Part shown: piece by piece, positions 1-51,490 of the stretch | How positions within the stretch are numbered: position 1 is the stretch's first letter | Layout of the letters: every line of letters begins with the position of its first letter | Assembly (NCBI GenBank): GCA_034687125.1 | Contig: JAQGBZ010000016.1 | Coordinates: 372,001-436,000, forward strand | Length of the DNA: 64,000 nucleotides | From: Neelides folsomi | Lineage: Eukaryota; Arthropoda; Collembola; Neelipleona; Neelidae | Direction of reading: 5' to 3' | Translations under genes and position numbers: made by a program | The notes under the pieces: generated by a model | What the model saw: only the letters and a program-made list of their open reading frames with translations | The model's database searches: none | Told to the model about the DNA's origin: nothing

Positions 1-168
1 TTAAAGTAGGTATTTCAAATATAAGTATCAAAGTGACCAAATCCTTCTTAAAGAGCATTAACAAAAGCGACCTGGTTTAATATATACAATGTTAGGTTAT
101 TTACGACCGAAAATAAATTAATTAAAGGAGCTAAAGCTGTTTGTGTTTAATATCATTTATTGTTTCAG

Positions 169-18124
<17,956 letters not shown>

Positions 18125-21100
18125 CCCAATCTTTCCAACTCTCTTTATGCAGATTGAAAAACCAATGTTTCTTATTATTATTATACAATTTATAATTGCC
18201 AAAATTGAGTCGAAGATGATTTTGGATGGTGGAATGAATCTGTGAATGAAGGATGCATTGAAATTTAATATTAGTAACTCATTACATATTTATTCATTTA
18301 ATAATATTGGTATGTTTGTGTTGATTAAGAATCTATAGGAGTTGATTGAATTAGAGTTTAATTACAATAAATAATAGTTATATTTAAAATATTATCTAGG
18401 GTTTAACTTACATTATAAGATTATTTATAGAGATTTAGTAGCCTCAACTGATTTCAATTTAGATCAACGAGCTACTTGGCATCTTCGTGCCTTCCTTGAC
18501 TCTTGAATTTTCAAGTAGTCTCCCTATACGGTTTCGTATAGATTTAGTATTTACGGTATTTAACGAATTTTTGATGCGAATAAGTGTAATTAGGAATGAA
18601 TGAGGTTGATTTGAATTATTAAATACTCTTCATGCATGATACCATTATTATAATTAATTGATACACATGTTTATTAATATGTAGTTATATCCCATATTTT
18701 AATGACGAATCTCTTGAGAATCTCTTCCTCTATTTTACATATATAATATGCCAAAGATGAAAGTAACGGTTGTAATTATTTTAAAATATATTCATTAATT
18801 GACCACTGCCTTTATTTAATAACATTGGTTTAAAAGCGTAAGGTATATATAATAACATGTTATATGCATTATGATTAATATTCTTATTGACATTTTACAA
18901 AATTGGTAGAAATATAAAAAATTGGAAAAAGAAATTTAGCCTTGTCATAAATATTTGTTTTAATTAATAATGTCACTTCGATTCCACCCGGTTTGTACAC
19001 ATCATATGTTATCTTAATTAAGAATCCACATTCTTCGTTTTCAACTTCATTGTGAAAGATTTGGAATTCCTCATTCTACTATTATATTTATTACGAAGAA
19101 AGAATTAAGTGTATTTAGGTATATTTTTAATAGTTTTCTGCCCTGAAGGCACATTTCTTCTTAATTCTCGAATAGTATTAGATTTAACAAGTAAATAATT
19201 AAAAGTATGTATAATATAAATATATATATTTCTTTTCCAATTCAATTTCCTATGTATTTGACCTTGAAAAATTTGATATATTTATATAATATTCATAAAT
19301 ATAAGTATCTGAAAGGTTTTTACAATGTTTAAATCTGGACAAACCTTACAAAAACAATATTTTACAATATAAAATAATTGCTAATAAAGTGAAATGGACA
19401 ATTATAATTATATAGCAAACTGGGTTGTTCAGTAATAATTTTTGTTCGGTTATTTAACTTTCCCAACACTCATTCACTATTTACGATTCTTTGTATGTAA
19501 TAGTCGCTAGTTTTAAAACATAATATTCTTATACAAGAATTTATTATTCAAAAACACGATCAACATTTTTAATACTCGACATACTTATATCATATATGTT
19601 ACTTAATTAAAATGGGAAGTATGATTTATTTAATGTTTATAAAGAACTTCAAAATGTGCAATTGTTCTAATAATATGTTCAATTTCACCTTTTTCCTCTC
19701 ACCCCATTTTTCTAATTAATTACTAGTGACATATGGGGAGATTTACAAAATGATCTTAATTTAACGTGTGTAATTAATTTATTTAAATAACAATTACTAG
19801 AATATGTACTATAATATATACTTACTAAAAATGAAATGCTTATATAGTATGCAGTCAAACAGTAAATTGCATATTATTATGAATATGTATTTCTTAAGCC
19901 AAAAAAAGCATGGTACTTCTACTTGGAACTATGCCCATTTGACTCTTTATTTCTTTTAAACCAATTCCTAATGGAGGAATTGAGGAATTCTTGTTGGAAG
20001 TCGATGACAATCATGAATTGTGAAAAGCATAAAAAGTTTTAAGAACTCGATTTGTCTAATAGATTCTTTTTCTTTAGATAATTAATTGTTAATATTTTAT
20101 TTATAAAACTGAGAATTCACACCAAGAGAAATCTATTTTATCTTTAATAGCTAAAATTATAACATTACTCTTATTGTATATTAATTCTCTACTTAAATAG
20201 CGGTATTATATAAGATTATTATATAGTCTTAAATATAATTTAATATACATATTTATCAAATACTCCTACCCATTTAAGGGACCTTCAAATCAAAATTGTC
20301 ATGTTTTGCATCAAGTCGAGAGAAAAATAAAATATCCAATTTTTCATCAATTTTATAACTGACATATAAATAACATTTCATTTGTGCGATCCTTCTAATA
20401 TCATGTTATAATTATTAATAATATTTAGAAATGATAAAATTCCTCTGATATTATATTACCCACTAAACAAAAATGTGAAAATATAATTTTATTATTTTCA
20501 TTACAAATTATTTTTACTATATTTATTAAAATTTAAAAGCATTAATATTTGATTTGAAATGATGGAGAAAATAATTTAATGTTTGAGTAATAGCATATTA
20601 CTGCATATAGTACAATATAATATTCTAGTATGTAATATATTCAATATTTTTGGTGTCCGGTCACATTTTCTATCTTAAAATTATTTGTCTAAATTAGAAT
20701 AACAATATTTAAAGTCCATTCAGAAATAAAGCAGCTAACTAACTTTAAGTCAATTCCATACAAACTCAGAAAATGCTCTTCTGTAGTAGCCAAGTCGTAA
20801 ACAGCTCAATACATTGATCATAAGAAAAGGTATCGAGAAACCAATTTTTAGGTAAAGCCATAAGAATCGAACACGAAACACGATATCTCAGAGAGTTGAA
20901 AATGTTCATTGTTGGCAAGCTTTAAATTTCCTATTATATCATATTACATTAATTAATTGTATATTAATTAAAAGCTCTAAGACACTCACAGTGTCAGTAT
21001 GTAGTTAAACATGAATCCAGACCATGCATGGTGAAATGTTTATATGTCCAAAATGAGACAATGAGCTTTGTGTGGGAATAAGAAAGAAAATTTGACCGGG

Positions 21101-21181
21101 AAGTTCAGATGTTTTGATAAATATCACAGTCAAATTTGTGACCTCGCCAACTGCGGCTCATGACCCGCCCTGCTTCATACG
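18125..21181. other. AT-rich region between CaV1 and paxillin
   Basis: No coding exon was found on either strand. It should hold the CaV1 3' UTR and the paxillin promoter and 5' UTR. GC content rises in the last few tens of bases before the paxillin start codon. Confidence 0.6.
18366..18371 (+). terminator. Possible polyadenylation signal of the CaV1 gene
   Basis: AATAAA lies about 240 nt after the stop codon. In DNA this AT-rich the hexamer is common by chance. Confidence 0.3.
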
Positions 21182-30398
<9,217 letters not shown>

Positions 30399-32593
30399 TT
30401 AAAGGAATCAAATGTTTCAGGTCAATCCTTTGGATGATCAACACCCATGGCATGTACAGGATGAGCCAAATGTATGGAAAACCTATTTAACACATGATCA
30501 ATTACTTAAATCCATCGAAAGATGGATTATTTAAATCCAACTTTATTTACACTGTTATCTAGTAAGTGAAGCTAAATTCCAATTAACTTTAATATCATAA
30601 TTAGGCCGGTCATTTAAATCATTTTTAGGAGAGATGTTTAAATTAAATATGTATAAGAAAGAATTGTGCTTGTCAGGTCAACCTGACAAATAATAGAAAT
30701 AAATCAACTTGTATATTACATTAAATAAATCACATTTTATTCATAGGTTTATTCAGATTTATTTGGTTTAGTATTAAAAAACAGTAGAACTATTGTTAGA
30801 TAGTATAGATATTATATATATGGTAGATTAGATTAGAGGTTAATACTAAATTTACCTTATATAAAATTGCAATCTTTATTAGGAGAGAGTTTCGCTATAC
30901 AAATACTTAATGGTTAATTTAGATAACTAATAAATTAACCCGCTTTATAATATAGTTTTAATTAATGATGTAAATTTATAAAGTTCAGTAGTTTAAACAT
31001 CTACATATAAAACCAAATTATTTATGTAAAATTGTAAGTAAAAAAGAATGAATTCCTAATAAGGGGAACGTATGTGCCATTAACAAAAAAGTCTATAATA
31101 TTAATTATTAAAAAAAGTTTTGAAATTGTACTACACAACAATTGTAAATGTTTACCATTAGATAATCATTAATTACACTAACGACAGTGGTAATTAATAA
31201 TGTTTAAGATTTGTACTTGTTAATATTCTTCTATAATGTATTATTTGAAATTGTCGAAGGAAGCGGAAATGAAAAGGCGTCGTTCTAATTAAAAAATGTT
31301 GAATAATAAAGATGATTTCAGTGTTTCGAATAGCACAATACCTTGGTATATTATTTATAAATTATTAATTCTCGGCATTATTAACGCGTTCCTAAAGGAT
31401 TTAACATTTATATTGCATATTTAATTATATACTAACTTAATGCTATTGTTAGATAAATTTTATTGTTTCCGATCATATGTACGTTTGTATTGTATACATG
31501 TCTTGATGATCACAATGAAGTGCAAGAAATCTTTTTCAATAAATTTTATTTAATATCATTTAAATTGATGTAGCTACATAATTGCAATTTAAGTAAGTAG
31601 TGTTGAAAGTATTTAATTGAGTGGATTGAATCACATTATTGCAAATGTAACTTGTTAGAAAGTGAACACAGAGAAATATATAAAGATTAAATTGCAGCTT
31701 TTATATCTAAATGTAATCCCACAGTACAGTGTAAATTATTTAAAATATAAGTAGGTTGAGCGTAGTTATATTACCTACAAATAATAAATACTATGTAGTT
31801 TTACAATTAAACTATAAAATAAAACTCACAAAAGACCTTGCAAGTGAACATTTCTTGCTGATTAAAGCTATTTATTAACCTTTTTCTAATCAAATTTTAT
31901 CATTAAAGTTGCCTTGTTTGAATTGTTAGTTTATTAAATATATTTAAGTAACCTAACATATAGCCCATAAGATTTGATAAACAAAATAGGTATAGAACCA
32001 ATAAAACATATTTAATTATCCCGATATGCCAGACTGTTAATCTAATTAATTCCCATATTACACTAGCAAATAATTTTTGCAATATTCCTCAAACAATATT
32101 AAACTAACGCCAAAGCCCAATCCTAAGTAAGTATAGAATAGAATTAACTTATAATAAAGCATATAAATTATACAAGCTAAATTGATTAGAAAATTAGAAG
32201 TAATGACATTTTAGCATTCATTATAAAACACTCGGGTTTTGAATAGAAAATCCTTGTTATTAAAGTTATTCCAACAATTATTAAGTACGATTTGTTCATA
32301 TACTGACAAGTATCCAAGTTATATTAATTTTTCGTTATGTATTTATCCATCGAGAGAATCACAATGAGGATATAGGACGGTTACATAGTACTATAGTGAA
32401 GTTAATAGTGAATCAAAAATGAACGCATAAAGGATTTCACTTTCAAAACGTTATAAGTTAAAATCTTTAAAAATTGAAATCTTTAAAATTGAAATCTATA
32501 AAAATTATAGTAGAAAATCATTTAGTTTTCTATTAAAATATTAAAATGCGACGTAGACATCGTAGTAATTGATCTTGGGTTCCTCTGAACATT
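30399..32593. other. AT-rich convergent intergenic region
   Basis: It separates the 3' ends of paxillin (+) and the ABCC transporter (-). No coding exon was seen. A possible paxillin AATAAA is at 30698-30703. Confidence 0.6.
30670..30689. repeat. Short palindrome in the paxillin 3' flank
   Basis: TTGTCAGGT-CA-ACCTGACAA has a 9-bp perfect stem, about 270 nt past the paxillin stop and just before an AATAAA at 30698-30703. It may sit in the 3' UTR. Confidence 0.5.
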
Positions 32594-44182
<11,589 letters not shown>

Positions 44183-44820
44183 CTCGATTCTTTCGACGGA
44201 CGTCGAGTTGAAAATCAATTTTGAAAAATTTTATCCACTGATAAGCTAGAATTAAAAACAATTCATTAGTGATCAAATATGTAATACAACAACAGCTATT
44301 ATTATAAGCAATTAATTAAAATACAAATTTGCATGAGATAATAAGTTAAGGAAAAATATTTAAAAGGAAAATTACACTTGTATGATAGGTTCGGAAAATG
44401 AAAATGAAAAGTTCATTTATTATTTAATCCCGATCTAATTAGACAATGGGTTTATTTGAAAGCTGAGCAACAATGTAACCTGGTTAATGAGAATTGACAA
44501 AGGTGGAGATGAGTTAAAAATTACCTTTAATTATCCAATCACTTTGGATTGAGAAGAACGAGCGGCCCTGGTCCTGCTGAGCCGGAGTCTGAGCCTCTGA
44601 GCTCCAATTCACCAATGCAATACGTTTATTTCACTATCATTCATATGACCACACGCACACTTTAGATTCCTCCTTCCTTTCACGTTCCAACCAGTTTATT
44701 TAATTTTAATGCCCTTCAGACGTTTAATATCATCTCTAAATATGTAGCATCTTCAATCTAATTTAATCTCCTTCTTGTTTAATAGACTTAAAAACATCAC
44801 GACAAAAAAGGAAATTGGAA
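44183..44820. promoter_or_regulatory. Divergent intergenic region between MRP and the dUTPase fragment
   Basis: About 640 bp separates the two outward-facing start codons. A GC-richer patch at about 44560-44610 may mark a shared promoter. No defined core elements could be assigned. Confidence 0.4.
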
Positions 44821-45065
44821 ATGAATGTCGATGCAACCCCGAAGCTGTTCTTTGTCAAGCTGACTGATAAAGCTCATCCGCCAACAAAGAGTTCCAATGA
44901 TGCCGGTTACGATCTCAAGAAGTGTGTTTATTAATATTTAAACTTTATATTATAAAATTATTATTTAAAATTAAAATAACAATTACTTTAATTGCCATTT
45001 TTATTACATTTAGCGCTCATGAGTACAATATACCATCACGAAAATCTTGCCTAGTAAAGACTGAC

Positions 45066-45922
45066 CAGGGTTGGGATTAGAAAATTTCACTAAAAAGAAG
45101 AAACGAGAAATAAATAGAAACTTTCTGAAATATTTCACTTGGCTCAAAGTGAAATAAACTGAAATAAAGAAATATTTCAGAAAGTTTCTATTTATTTCTC
45201 AATAACTCAAAGTGAAAAATTAGATTGAAATTTACACAATTATCCCCATCTAAATCAAGGCTTTACCATCAAACTAAAATAGGAAATATTTTCAATTTGA
45301 TTTGTATTTTCCATCCACTCCATCGACAATTCGACAAATGTAAAATCTAATTATTTAAAATGAATTTATTTTATTAAAACAAATTTTTCTTAATGGATTA
45401 TTGCAATTTTTTGATGAATTGGCTCTCAGACGTTCATTCTACTAGAGATGAAAAATTCGATTTTGTTAGGAGAGTTTTTGACAATTTAAAAAGGGACGAA
45501 TATTAATGAGGAACGGCTTGTCGATGAAGCTTTAAAGAGTCGTCTTCGGAAATAAATGGTAAGAAAAAGAAACCGATTGCGTTACACCCAGATTCATCTG
45601 CGGTACAATCAACCGGGAGTACTTTTGAAGCATGGAAGGTAAGAATATTGTTTATTTGCTGGCGGTTCATGAATGTTTTGGAACTATTTACGTTTAACAA
45701 GTTAACATTTTTTTGGTTAATTGGGATATTATTGATCTTTAAATAAATATTAATCAACAAATTATATTAGTTTTATATACAGAACTTTGGAGAAGGAAAA
45801 ATTATTTAGAGTAAGAATGGGAAATTTGAAAGTTTCGCAGGTGAAAAGTGAAATAAATAGAAATTTTCATTTATTTCAGTTTCTTTCTTTCTTTCTCTAA
45901 GGTCAAACTTTCTCCAAGCCTG
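45066..45922. mobile_element. Nonautonomous hAT-type DNA transposon, 857 bp, inside dUTPase exon 2
   Basis: Both edges are flanked by the 8-bp direct repeat AGACTGAC (45058-45065 and 45923-45930), the target-site length of hAT elements. The ends are short imperfect inverted repeats, CAGGGTTGG on the left and CCAAGCCTG on the right. CAGGGTTGG is a common hAT terminus. No transposase frame is present, so it would depend on an enzyme from elsewhere. It also contains a 31-bp perfect internal inverted repeat and repeated GAAATAAATAGAAA-like motifs. Confidence 0.88.
45105..45200. repeat. 31-bp perfect inverted repeat inside the hAT element
   Basis: Arm 45105-45135 (GAGAAATAAATAGAAACTTT...) is the exact reverse complement of 45170-45200, with a 34-bp spacer. 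It lies near the left terminus and is probably a subterminal structure of the element. Confidence 0.85.
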
Positions 45923-46015
45923 AGACTGACATTCAAATCCAACTACCAAGGGTGGCTTATTGAAGAATTACTCCTCGCTCGGGGTTGACTTTAAAGAACA
46001 AGATCGAAGTGGAAG

Positions 46016-47277
46016 GTAAAATCATTAGATTTTGTATTCATTATGAAAAATTAGTTACCCAAAATGATTGATTATAATTTTGTAAACAATATAAAGAAAA
46101 CTTTGAATCATAAATCGAAAATTTCCCAATTTGATTCTAACTGGAGAAAATGGATTTGGTTCTACTTGAGTCGGCTCCTAAATTATCGACTATCATATTT
46201 ATTATTCTTAGACATGATTTGTGAATCAGTGAAATAGTTGATATTAATAAATATATATTATGAAGAAATATTTGAAAAACATTAGATTTTTATTCGATTA
46301 AACTCCAAATGATCAGTTAATTACATTTTTTGGGTTTATTAAATCAATAAGATATATTTTATAAGATATGTCAAACACTATAGTTTATTAATGATATGGA
46401 GCATTATAATTATAATATTAACTCAGACTAACGATAAATATAAATGCAGTGTACTCTAAAATTGCACAAGTTTTGAGAGTTGTTAAGGTATGCAGTACAC
46501 TTTACGTGTTGAAAATTATTTTATAAAATTGTGGAGTCACTCGTTACTTTAATTTATTTAATTAAATCCACACATTATTATTATTATTGGTAATAATACA
46601 ATTAAAAACAATTTTGTTATGTTAAAACTAAATAACGAAATAATCAAAAAATAAATTTATGAACAAATGAAGTCTAGTTAAAACGGTGATATTATTATTT
46701 AGTTGCCTTAAAGTAAACAATAATCAACAAACACATCTATTTAAAATCTATTTAAAAGAATATTAAATAAATTATTATCTATATAGTTATTATTAATTGT
46801 TTTTAAAGTTGGTTGAGCCCTATCGACAACTTTGCTCTATTTTAATACACTTGGAATAAGAACATTATATAGTTCAAACTTTCTAACTGATTGCAACATG
46901 ATTCTTCCTCTAAACTTACTTTACTGATATTTCGATTTCAAGTACATACGTAAGATTTAAGTAAATATGATTAGTCATTGATGCTAACCCCAAGTTGATT
47001 GGGGAAATCTAAGAAGTAAGTACGGTGATTTAACCAAGGGAGAGCGGCTCGTAAGAGATTCTCGTAAATTGATATGAGACTTGTAATATGTATCGTTAAC
47101 TTGTATTATTTATGGAATAATCCATTAATTAATGATTTTTATCTTTTACGCGTTCATTATTTTAAAAAGATAATGCGAAGGCAAGAATTATTAAAGATCA
47201 AACTATTATTGCTAAAAACTTCAATCTCAAGTCAATTGAATACAAAAGGAAGAAGAACCTTAACTATAATGTGATTC
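46016..47277. other. AT-rich region downstream of the dUTPase fragment
   Basis: No complete exon was seen. Missing 3' exons of the dUTPase gene would be expected here, but only a weak, unsure trace is present (about 46990-47060). The 3' UTR of the minus-strand receptor gene probably covers the right end. Confidence 0.5.
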
Positions 47278-49371
47278 TTAATTGGAATCATGTTGTGGTA
47301 AAATGGGTATTACTTCGGGAGCTGGAGATTCCTCTGAATTATTAGTGGTAATAGGAAGAATGAGAGGTTCAAGGAGTGTTGGCTCTTCTTCGCCAATCCG
47401 ACCGTTTGGAATCTCTTCACTCCTCACAAGATTTTCAAGAGAGACATATGGAGGGGGCGGACCCTCTCTGGGGGGGATTCCCACGATTTCACTGTACGGC
47501 GGCGGATTCATTGGTCTGCCCATGAATTGAACACCGTTGTTGATGTTATAAGTCACGAGGAGTCCTGAAGCTCCAGACGTTGAAGCCGAACATGGAAAAT
47601 TTCCTAATTCAAATATGTTAAAAATATAATTAAACACTAATAATTTAAATAAATAAAATCAGAGTATAAATTAGATAAAAAGATGTTTAAACCTGAGTGA
47701 AGAAAAATGTTTGTCCATGAATCTTCCCTTTGGGCTAGATGAGACAAGTGATGGGGGTATCTTGGGAGTGATGAACGCTTCAAATGAACCCTGCAGATTG
47801 CGATCACCATAATCGTAATTATGAACATGAACGCCATGGCACAACCTGATTAAAAATATCATATTAAACATTAAATATTATCCCAAAAGTAACCAGATAA
47901 ACTACCATTAATTTAAAATAAAATGTAATTTAAAGTCTATAATCCTAATAATCTAACAATAAGTATGTAAGCATATGGAGAAATATTGTTATTATTTGTC
48001 TTATTACAGTATTAATAACTATTACATTTATATAATTACTTAAATATTTTAAGGTTTTAATTATATTTTACCTATGACTGTGTAAATTGTCGTTTGAAGA
48101 AATCCCATATCGTTATATGGCTGGGGCTGGGCCGAGTATTGTGACAAGTCATTAGAATTAACTAAATTTATAAAAATGAATTATGATTAGAATTTTATTT
48201 GTTTTTAGCTAATTAAAAGTGTAAGTTTATAAGATGATTACATGGTAGATGTCGGCAGCATTGTGGTATAACTCTCACGGTGCAGTTTGGATCGATCGTC
48301 CGATCGCAACACCAAGAAGGTGAAATGCATCGACCGTCTTCGCACCGGAGCTTTTTCTCACAGGGATTCGGCCTCTCTGTATTTTAAATATTCCCATCAA
48401 TGAAATAATTAATTAATAAATTGTATTTTACAATAAACGAATAATGAGCAATTGAATGAAAAGCCATAAATACGTACTTATGATAGCAATATTAGTATAT
48501 GCTATATTTTCCTACTCACCGCATTGAGGGACTTTTTCATCGCTTTCGTCCTTGCAGTCCACTTTCCCATCACAGAGGAACCGACGGGAGAGACATTCCC
48601 CTGAGGGACAGAGAAACAAAGGCGGATTGCAATTTCCCTTCTTCGACTTCACTGTGATCTTGACGGAGGCGGAAAGGGCGAAATCTCCCTTCCCTTCTGA
48701 AGTTGCCATTAGGTCAGTCATCGATTTCGCCTTGCACTCGTACTCTCCCGAGTCGCTTTCTTTTAAGTTGATGACTGTCAGCGTCAATGCAGTGTGATTC
48801 GGCGACTCGGCCAAGACAACTCGATTTTTACTAATTCATATAATTAATGTCAGCTCTAAGCAATTTTAAGCATTTTCAGTTCACAATAACAAAATAATTT
48901 TTAAAGTCTAATTACTTAGAGTACATTAAATATTGACTTAATTTAAGAATATTCTAAAATATGATCTTACCTATTTTGAGGGTTGTTTGGCAAATACCAA
49001 GACAGTTTGTGCAATTGATCATATGCGATCTCATCTGTGGAAAAAACCGTGGTATTTTCGATAAAGACCAAACTCTCATTTCTGTGTAAGATGCATGTGA
49101 GATTGAGAGTGTCGTCAACTCTTTTAAGAATCACATTGGCTTGATTCCCTGCTGGAGGATAAATGACAAGATTCCACTTTTCTTTCTCATCGCCCACGCC
49201 CTCACTGCTCGCTCCTCCTGAAGAGAAACACAATTTTTGCAATATGTCCATTTTTCATTTAAATTCAATTTAATAATGTGATGAACTGTGATTTGTTTAA
49301 AGGTTGCGAATAGAATTACCTTCGAGAGCGAAAAATATAATGATTGAAATTGCCTTAAGTAGAAAAATCAT
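47278..49371 (-). CDS. LDLRAD3-like single-pass receptor with Ig-like and LDL-receptor class A domains
   Basis: Seven exons in phase give 437 aa: 49371-49320, 49217-48971, 48830-48520, 48376-48242, 48161-48072, 47845-47693, 47603-47278. Exon 1 is a hydrophobic signal peptide (MIFLLKAISIIIFFALEG). Exons 2-3 form an Ig-like domain (LNLTC, LSWYLP, DSGEYECKAKS). Exon 3 ends with a classic LDLa repeat (CNPPLFLC to CKDESDE). Exon 4 is a Cys-rich, degenerate LDLa-like unit (CISPSWCCDRTIDPNCT) lacking the acidic Ca2+ site. Exons 5-6 hold the transmembrane helix (FMFIITIMVIAICRVHLKR). The tail has VTYNINNGVQF and two PPxY motifs (NPPPYSE, PPPPYVS), the signature of vertebrate LDLRAD3, whose PPxY motifs bind NEDD4-family ubiquitin ligases. 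The Ig-like domain is not part of vertebrate LDLRAD3 as I know it. An acceptor-like TTTTTAG just upstream of the ATG suggests a noncoding first exon. Confidence 0.88.
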
Positions 49372-51490
49372 TTCCGTATTTTTCCTTTCCGCTTCTAAAA
49401 ACAATCAAAAATCAATAAAATCAATTCCCAATCTTGTTTCATGTTTAATGTTTAGATCATGTACATTTAACATTAAAAATAAATGTTGTTTTTGAATAGA
49501 ATTACTAACTAACGATAAGTAAATAACTTACAATATTGTTAACAAAGATTTAAGGATTTTCAAAAAAAACCAACTAAGTCGATCTAACAAAATAAATTTT
49601 TATCCGAAAATATGAAACTTACATCGATAATTTGATTGTTGATTAAATTGTAGGTGGAAGTTTAAAATTCCGTTAAAATACTGTTAAGTCCACTCCAAAC
49701 AAGTCCGTCGAATTCGTCCATCTTCTTATCAAAATGAAGAGATTCAATTTCAGTTCAACTTCTCAAAATCCTCTTCGTAGTAATTATAACCATTATTCCG
49801 ACCTCTGCTCAAGTCTTCTAAAAGAATACAATTAAAGAATTTAAAAATATTTCTCCATAAATTAAGATTTGAAATCTGCTTTTACAAAAGGTCAAACTTT
49901 TGTCAAGATAGAAAAGGAATATTAGTGCACTAGAAACCTGTCTGTTAGTCAGCATAAAGAACAATAATAATAAACGGAAAAAAGGAAAGAAAACTCACGT
50001 AGTTTAGAGGGAAAAAATGTAACTGTAAGTATAATTAATAATTATGTATAAAAAGAGTTCCGTGAGTTTTGAACTAAATGAGCTCAGAGAAAGAATAAGA
50101 TTCCAATCAGCTGAACCGTAATTACCTCTTTCCGAACAAGGCCCATGAATTTTGAGTCGAGAAGAGGAAATAATGAAAAATGAGCTCCGATCCCACTAAA
50201 TTAAACTCACCACACACACACTTGAATTATTAATTACGAATGGGGAAATGTGGGTGCAGACGGAGCGAGTTTGTTCTAGTGTCGTAGACGTCCTGGTTCA
50301 TGGCCAATTCTCCATTCATTCCTCCATCCTCATTGATCAATCTCTGGTAAATGTGAACGAGGTCTTCCTAATGATAGATTTAACTGCGGTGAAAGCGCGA
50401 GAACTAAATTGCGATTAAAATGAATGGTGGCCGAGGAGGGAGAAACTTATTTAATGTGCTTAAACCTATGCTGCTTTTTAATGCTTCATGTGTGTAGCGC
50501 GAGAGGCGGAGTCGAATCCTCCTCGTAGTGCATCAACGCCTTCTAATTCATTCAAGGGGCCGCTTTAAAGGGGCCCTTCCTATCCAAACACATTAAATAC
50601 CTTTCTCACATTTAACCCACTTGGATCCAATACTTTTAATGTTTAATTAAATTGATTGAGAGATTCAATAGGAATTATTATGATTATTTAATCATCGCAT
50701 GATTAAATAGTCATAATAATCCTTGTTCATGGTGCTTGGGTAGATTGGTGGAATAATCTATGAAAGTGGGACATTAAATGCAAGCTTTCGGCATGCGGAT
50801 TTCCCGGAAACTCCCGATCGAACTTTATTCAGTTTGGCGCTAACAAAACATTAAGTGATATGTAAAACCATTAAAACTACAAAGCTAAACATCGTTTTAA
50901 ATATTGAGTATTATATTTCTTCTTTAATAATGGTTTATTAATTATGATAGGGGAATGCTCCAATGCAATGTGGGACATAATGGAGCATTTCTGAGAATTG
51001 CTCCGAATTACCAGAAAATAACTATAATATATACTTACGAAGTTGTTAATATACGTTACATTAATTCTTGTGAACATCCAATTTATGACAAATGCCCTAG
51101 GTGTGGAACAATAATCACGCTTATTATATTAAAGCATGAGTGTAGCAATTTTTGATATTGAACATGTTATGAAAATAAATTGTCAATTACTAACTAACAA
51201 ATAGTATTGCAGGTTACAACCGGTTAAGGATACAATTACCAAGTTGATATTGTACATATACCTACTTTTAGATATCGGGTTTACTTCTCTATTTATTGGC
51301 ACAATTTGTAAGTCTCATTTTATACATTTTCATTCCTTCTGATGAGTCTAAAATTCTCTTCATAATATATCTTTATTACTAGTGCTGCAATATTGTATTG
51401 AAAAGAATACTAGAATGCCTATAAGGGTATGAACTTTAAATCCAATTATTAATAGGAAATGAGAGTTAATAAGTATAGGCCTCATAACAT
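49372..51490. other. Region between the receptor gene and glycogen synthase
   Basis: Holds the receptor promoter and 5' UTR and the glycogen synthase 3' UTR. A GC-richer part at about 50080-50640 has no recognised exon. It contains the strong hairpin listed separately. A minus-strand AATAAA (51372-51377) could serve glycogen synthase. Confidence 0.5.
50671..50722. repeat. Near-perfect 52-nt hairpin
   Basis: The arm at 50671-50695 pairs with 50699-50722 with a single bulged A and one T/C difference (G-U pair if transcribed), around a 3-nt loop. It is longer and cleaner than the AT background suggests. Candidates are a foldback repeat remnant or a structured transcript; the loop is very short for a microRNA precursor. 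Confidence 0.75.

Larger units (their letters stand above)
44821..46015 (+). pseudogene. dut: dUTPase (dUTP diphosphatase) gene fragment, disrupted
   Basis: dUTPase hydrolyses dUTP to dUMP and keeps uracil out of DNA. Exon 1 (44821-44921, ATG start) encodes FFVKLTDKAHPPTKSS and the motif 1 region NDAGYDLK. Exon 2 starts at 45014 (HEYNIPSRKSCLVKTD) and is cut at 45065 by a transposon. It resumes in the same frame at 45931 (IQIQLP, then motif 2 RITPRSGLTLKNKIEVEG) and ends at a GTAAAA donor after 46015. Without the insert the frame is continuous until TGA at 45961-45963, where the family has Gly (AYGR). Motifs 3-5 were not found downstream; a very weak echo (DLTKGERL) is near 47020. The gene keeps an intron, so it is not a processed copy. 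An active paralogue may exist elsewhere. Confidence 0.82.

Noticed and set aside
46980-47070. Possible 3' exon of dUTPase (DLTKGERL echo of motif 4)
   Set aside because: Only a handful of residues agree, the frame is not supported by splice sites, and motifs 3 and 5 are missing.
50425-50525. tRNA-like A and B box pieces (TGGCCGAGG, GAGTCGAATCC)
   Set aside because: Spacing and stems do not fold into a tRNA cloverleaf.
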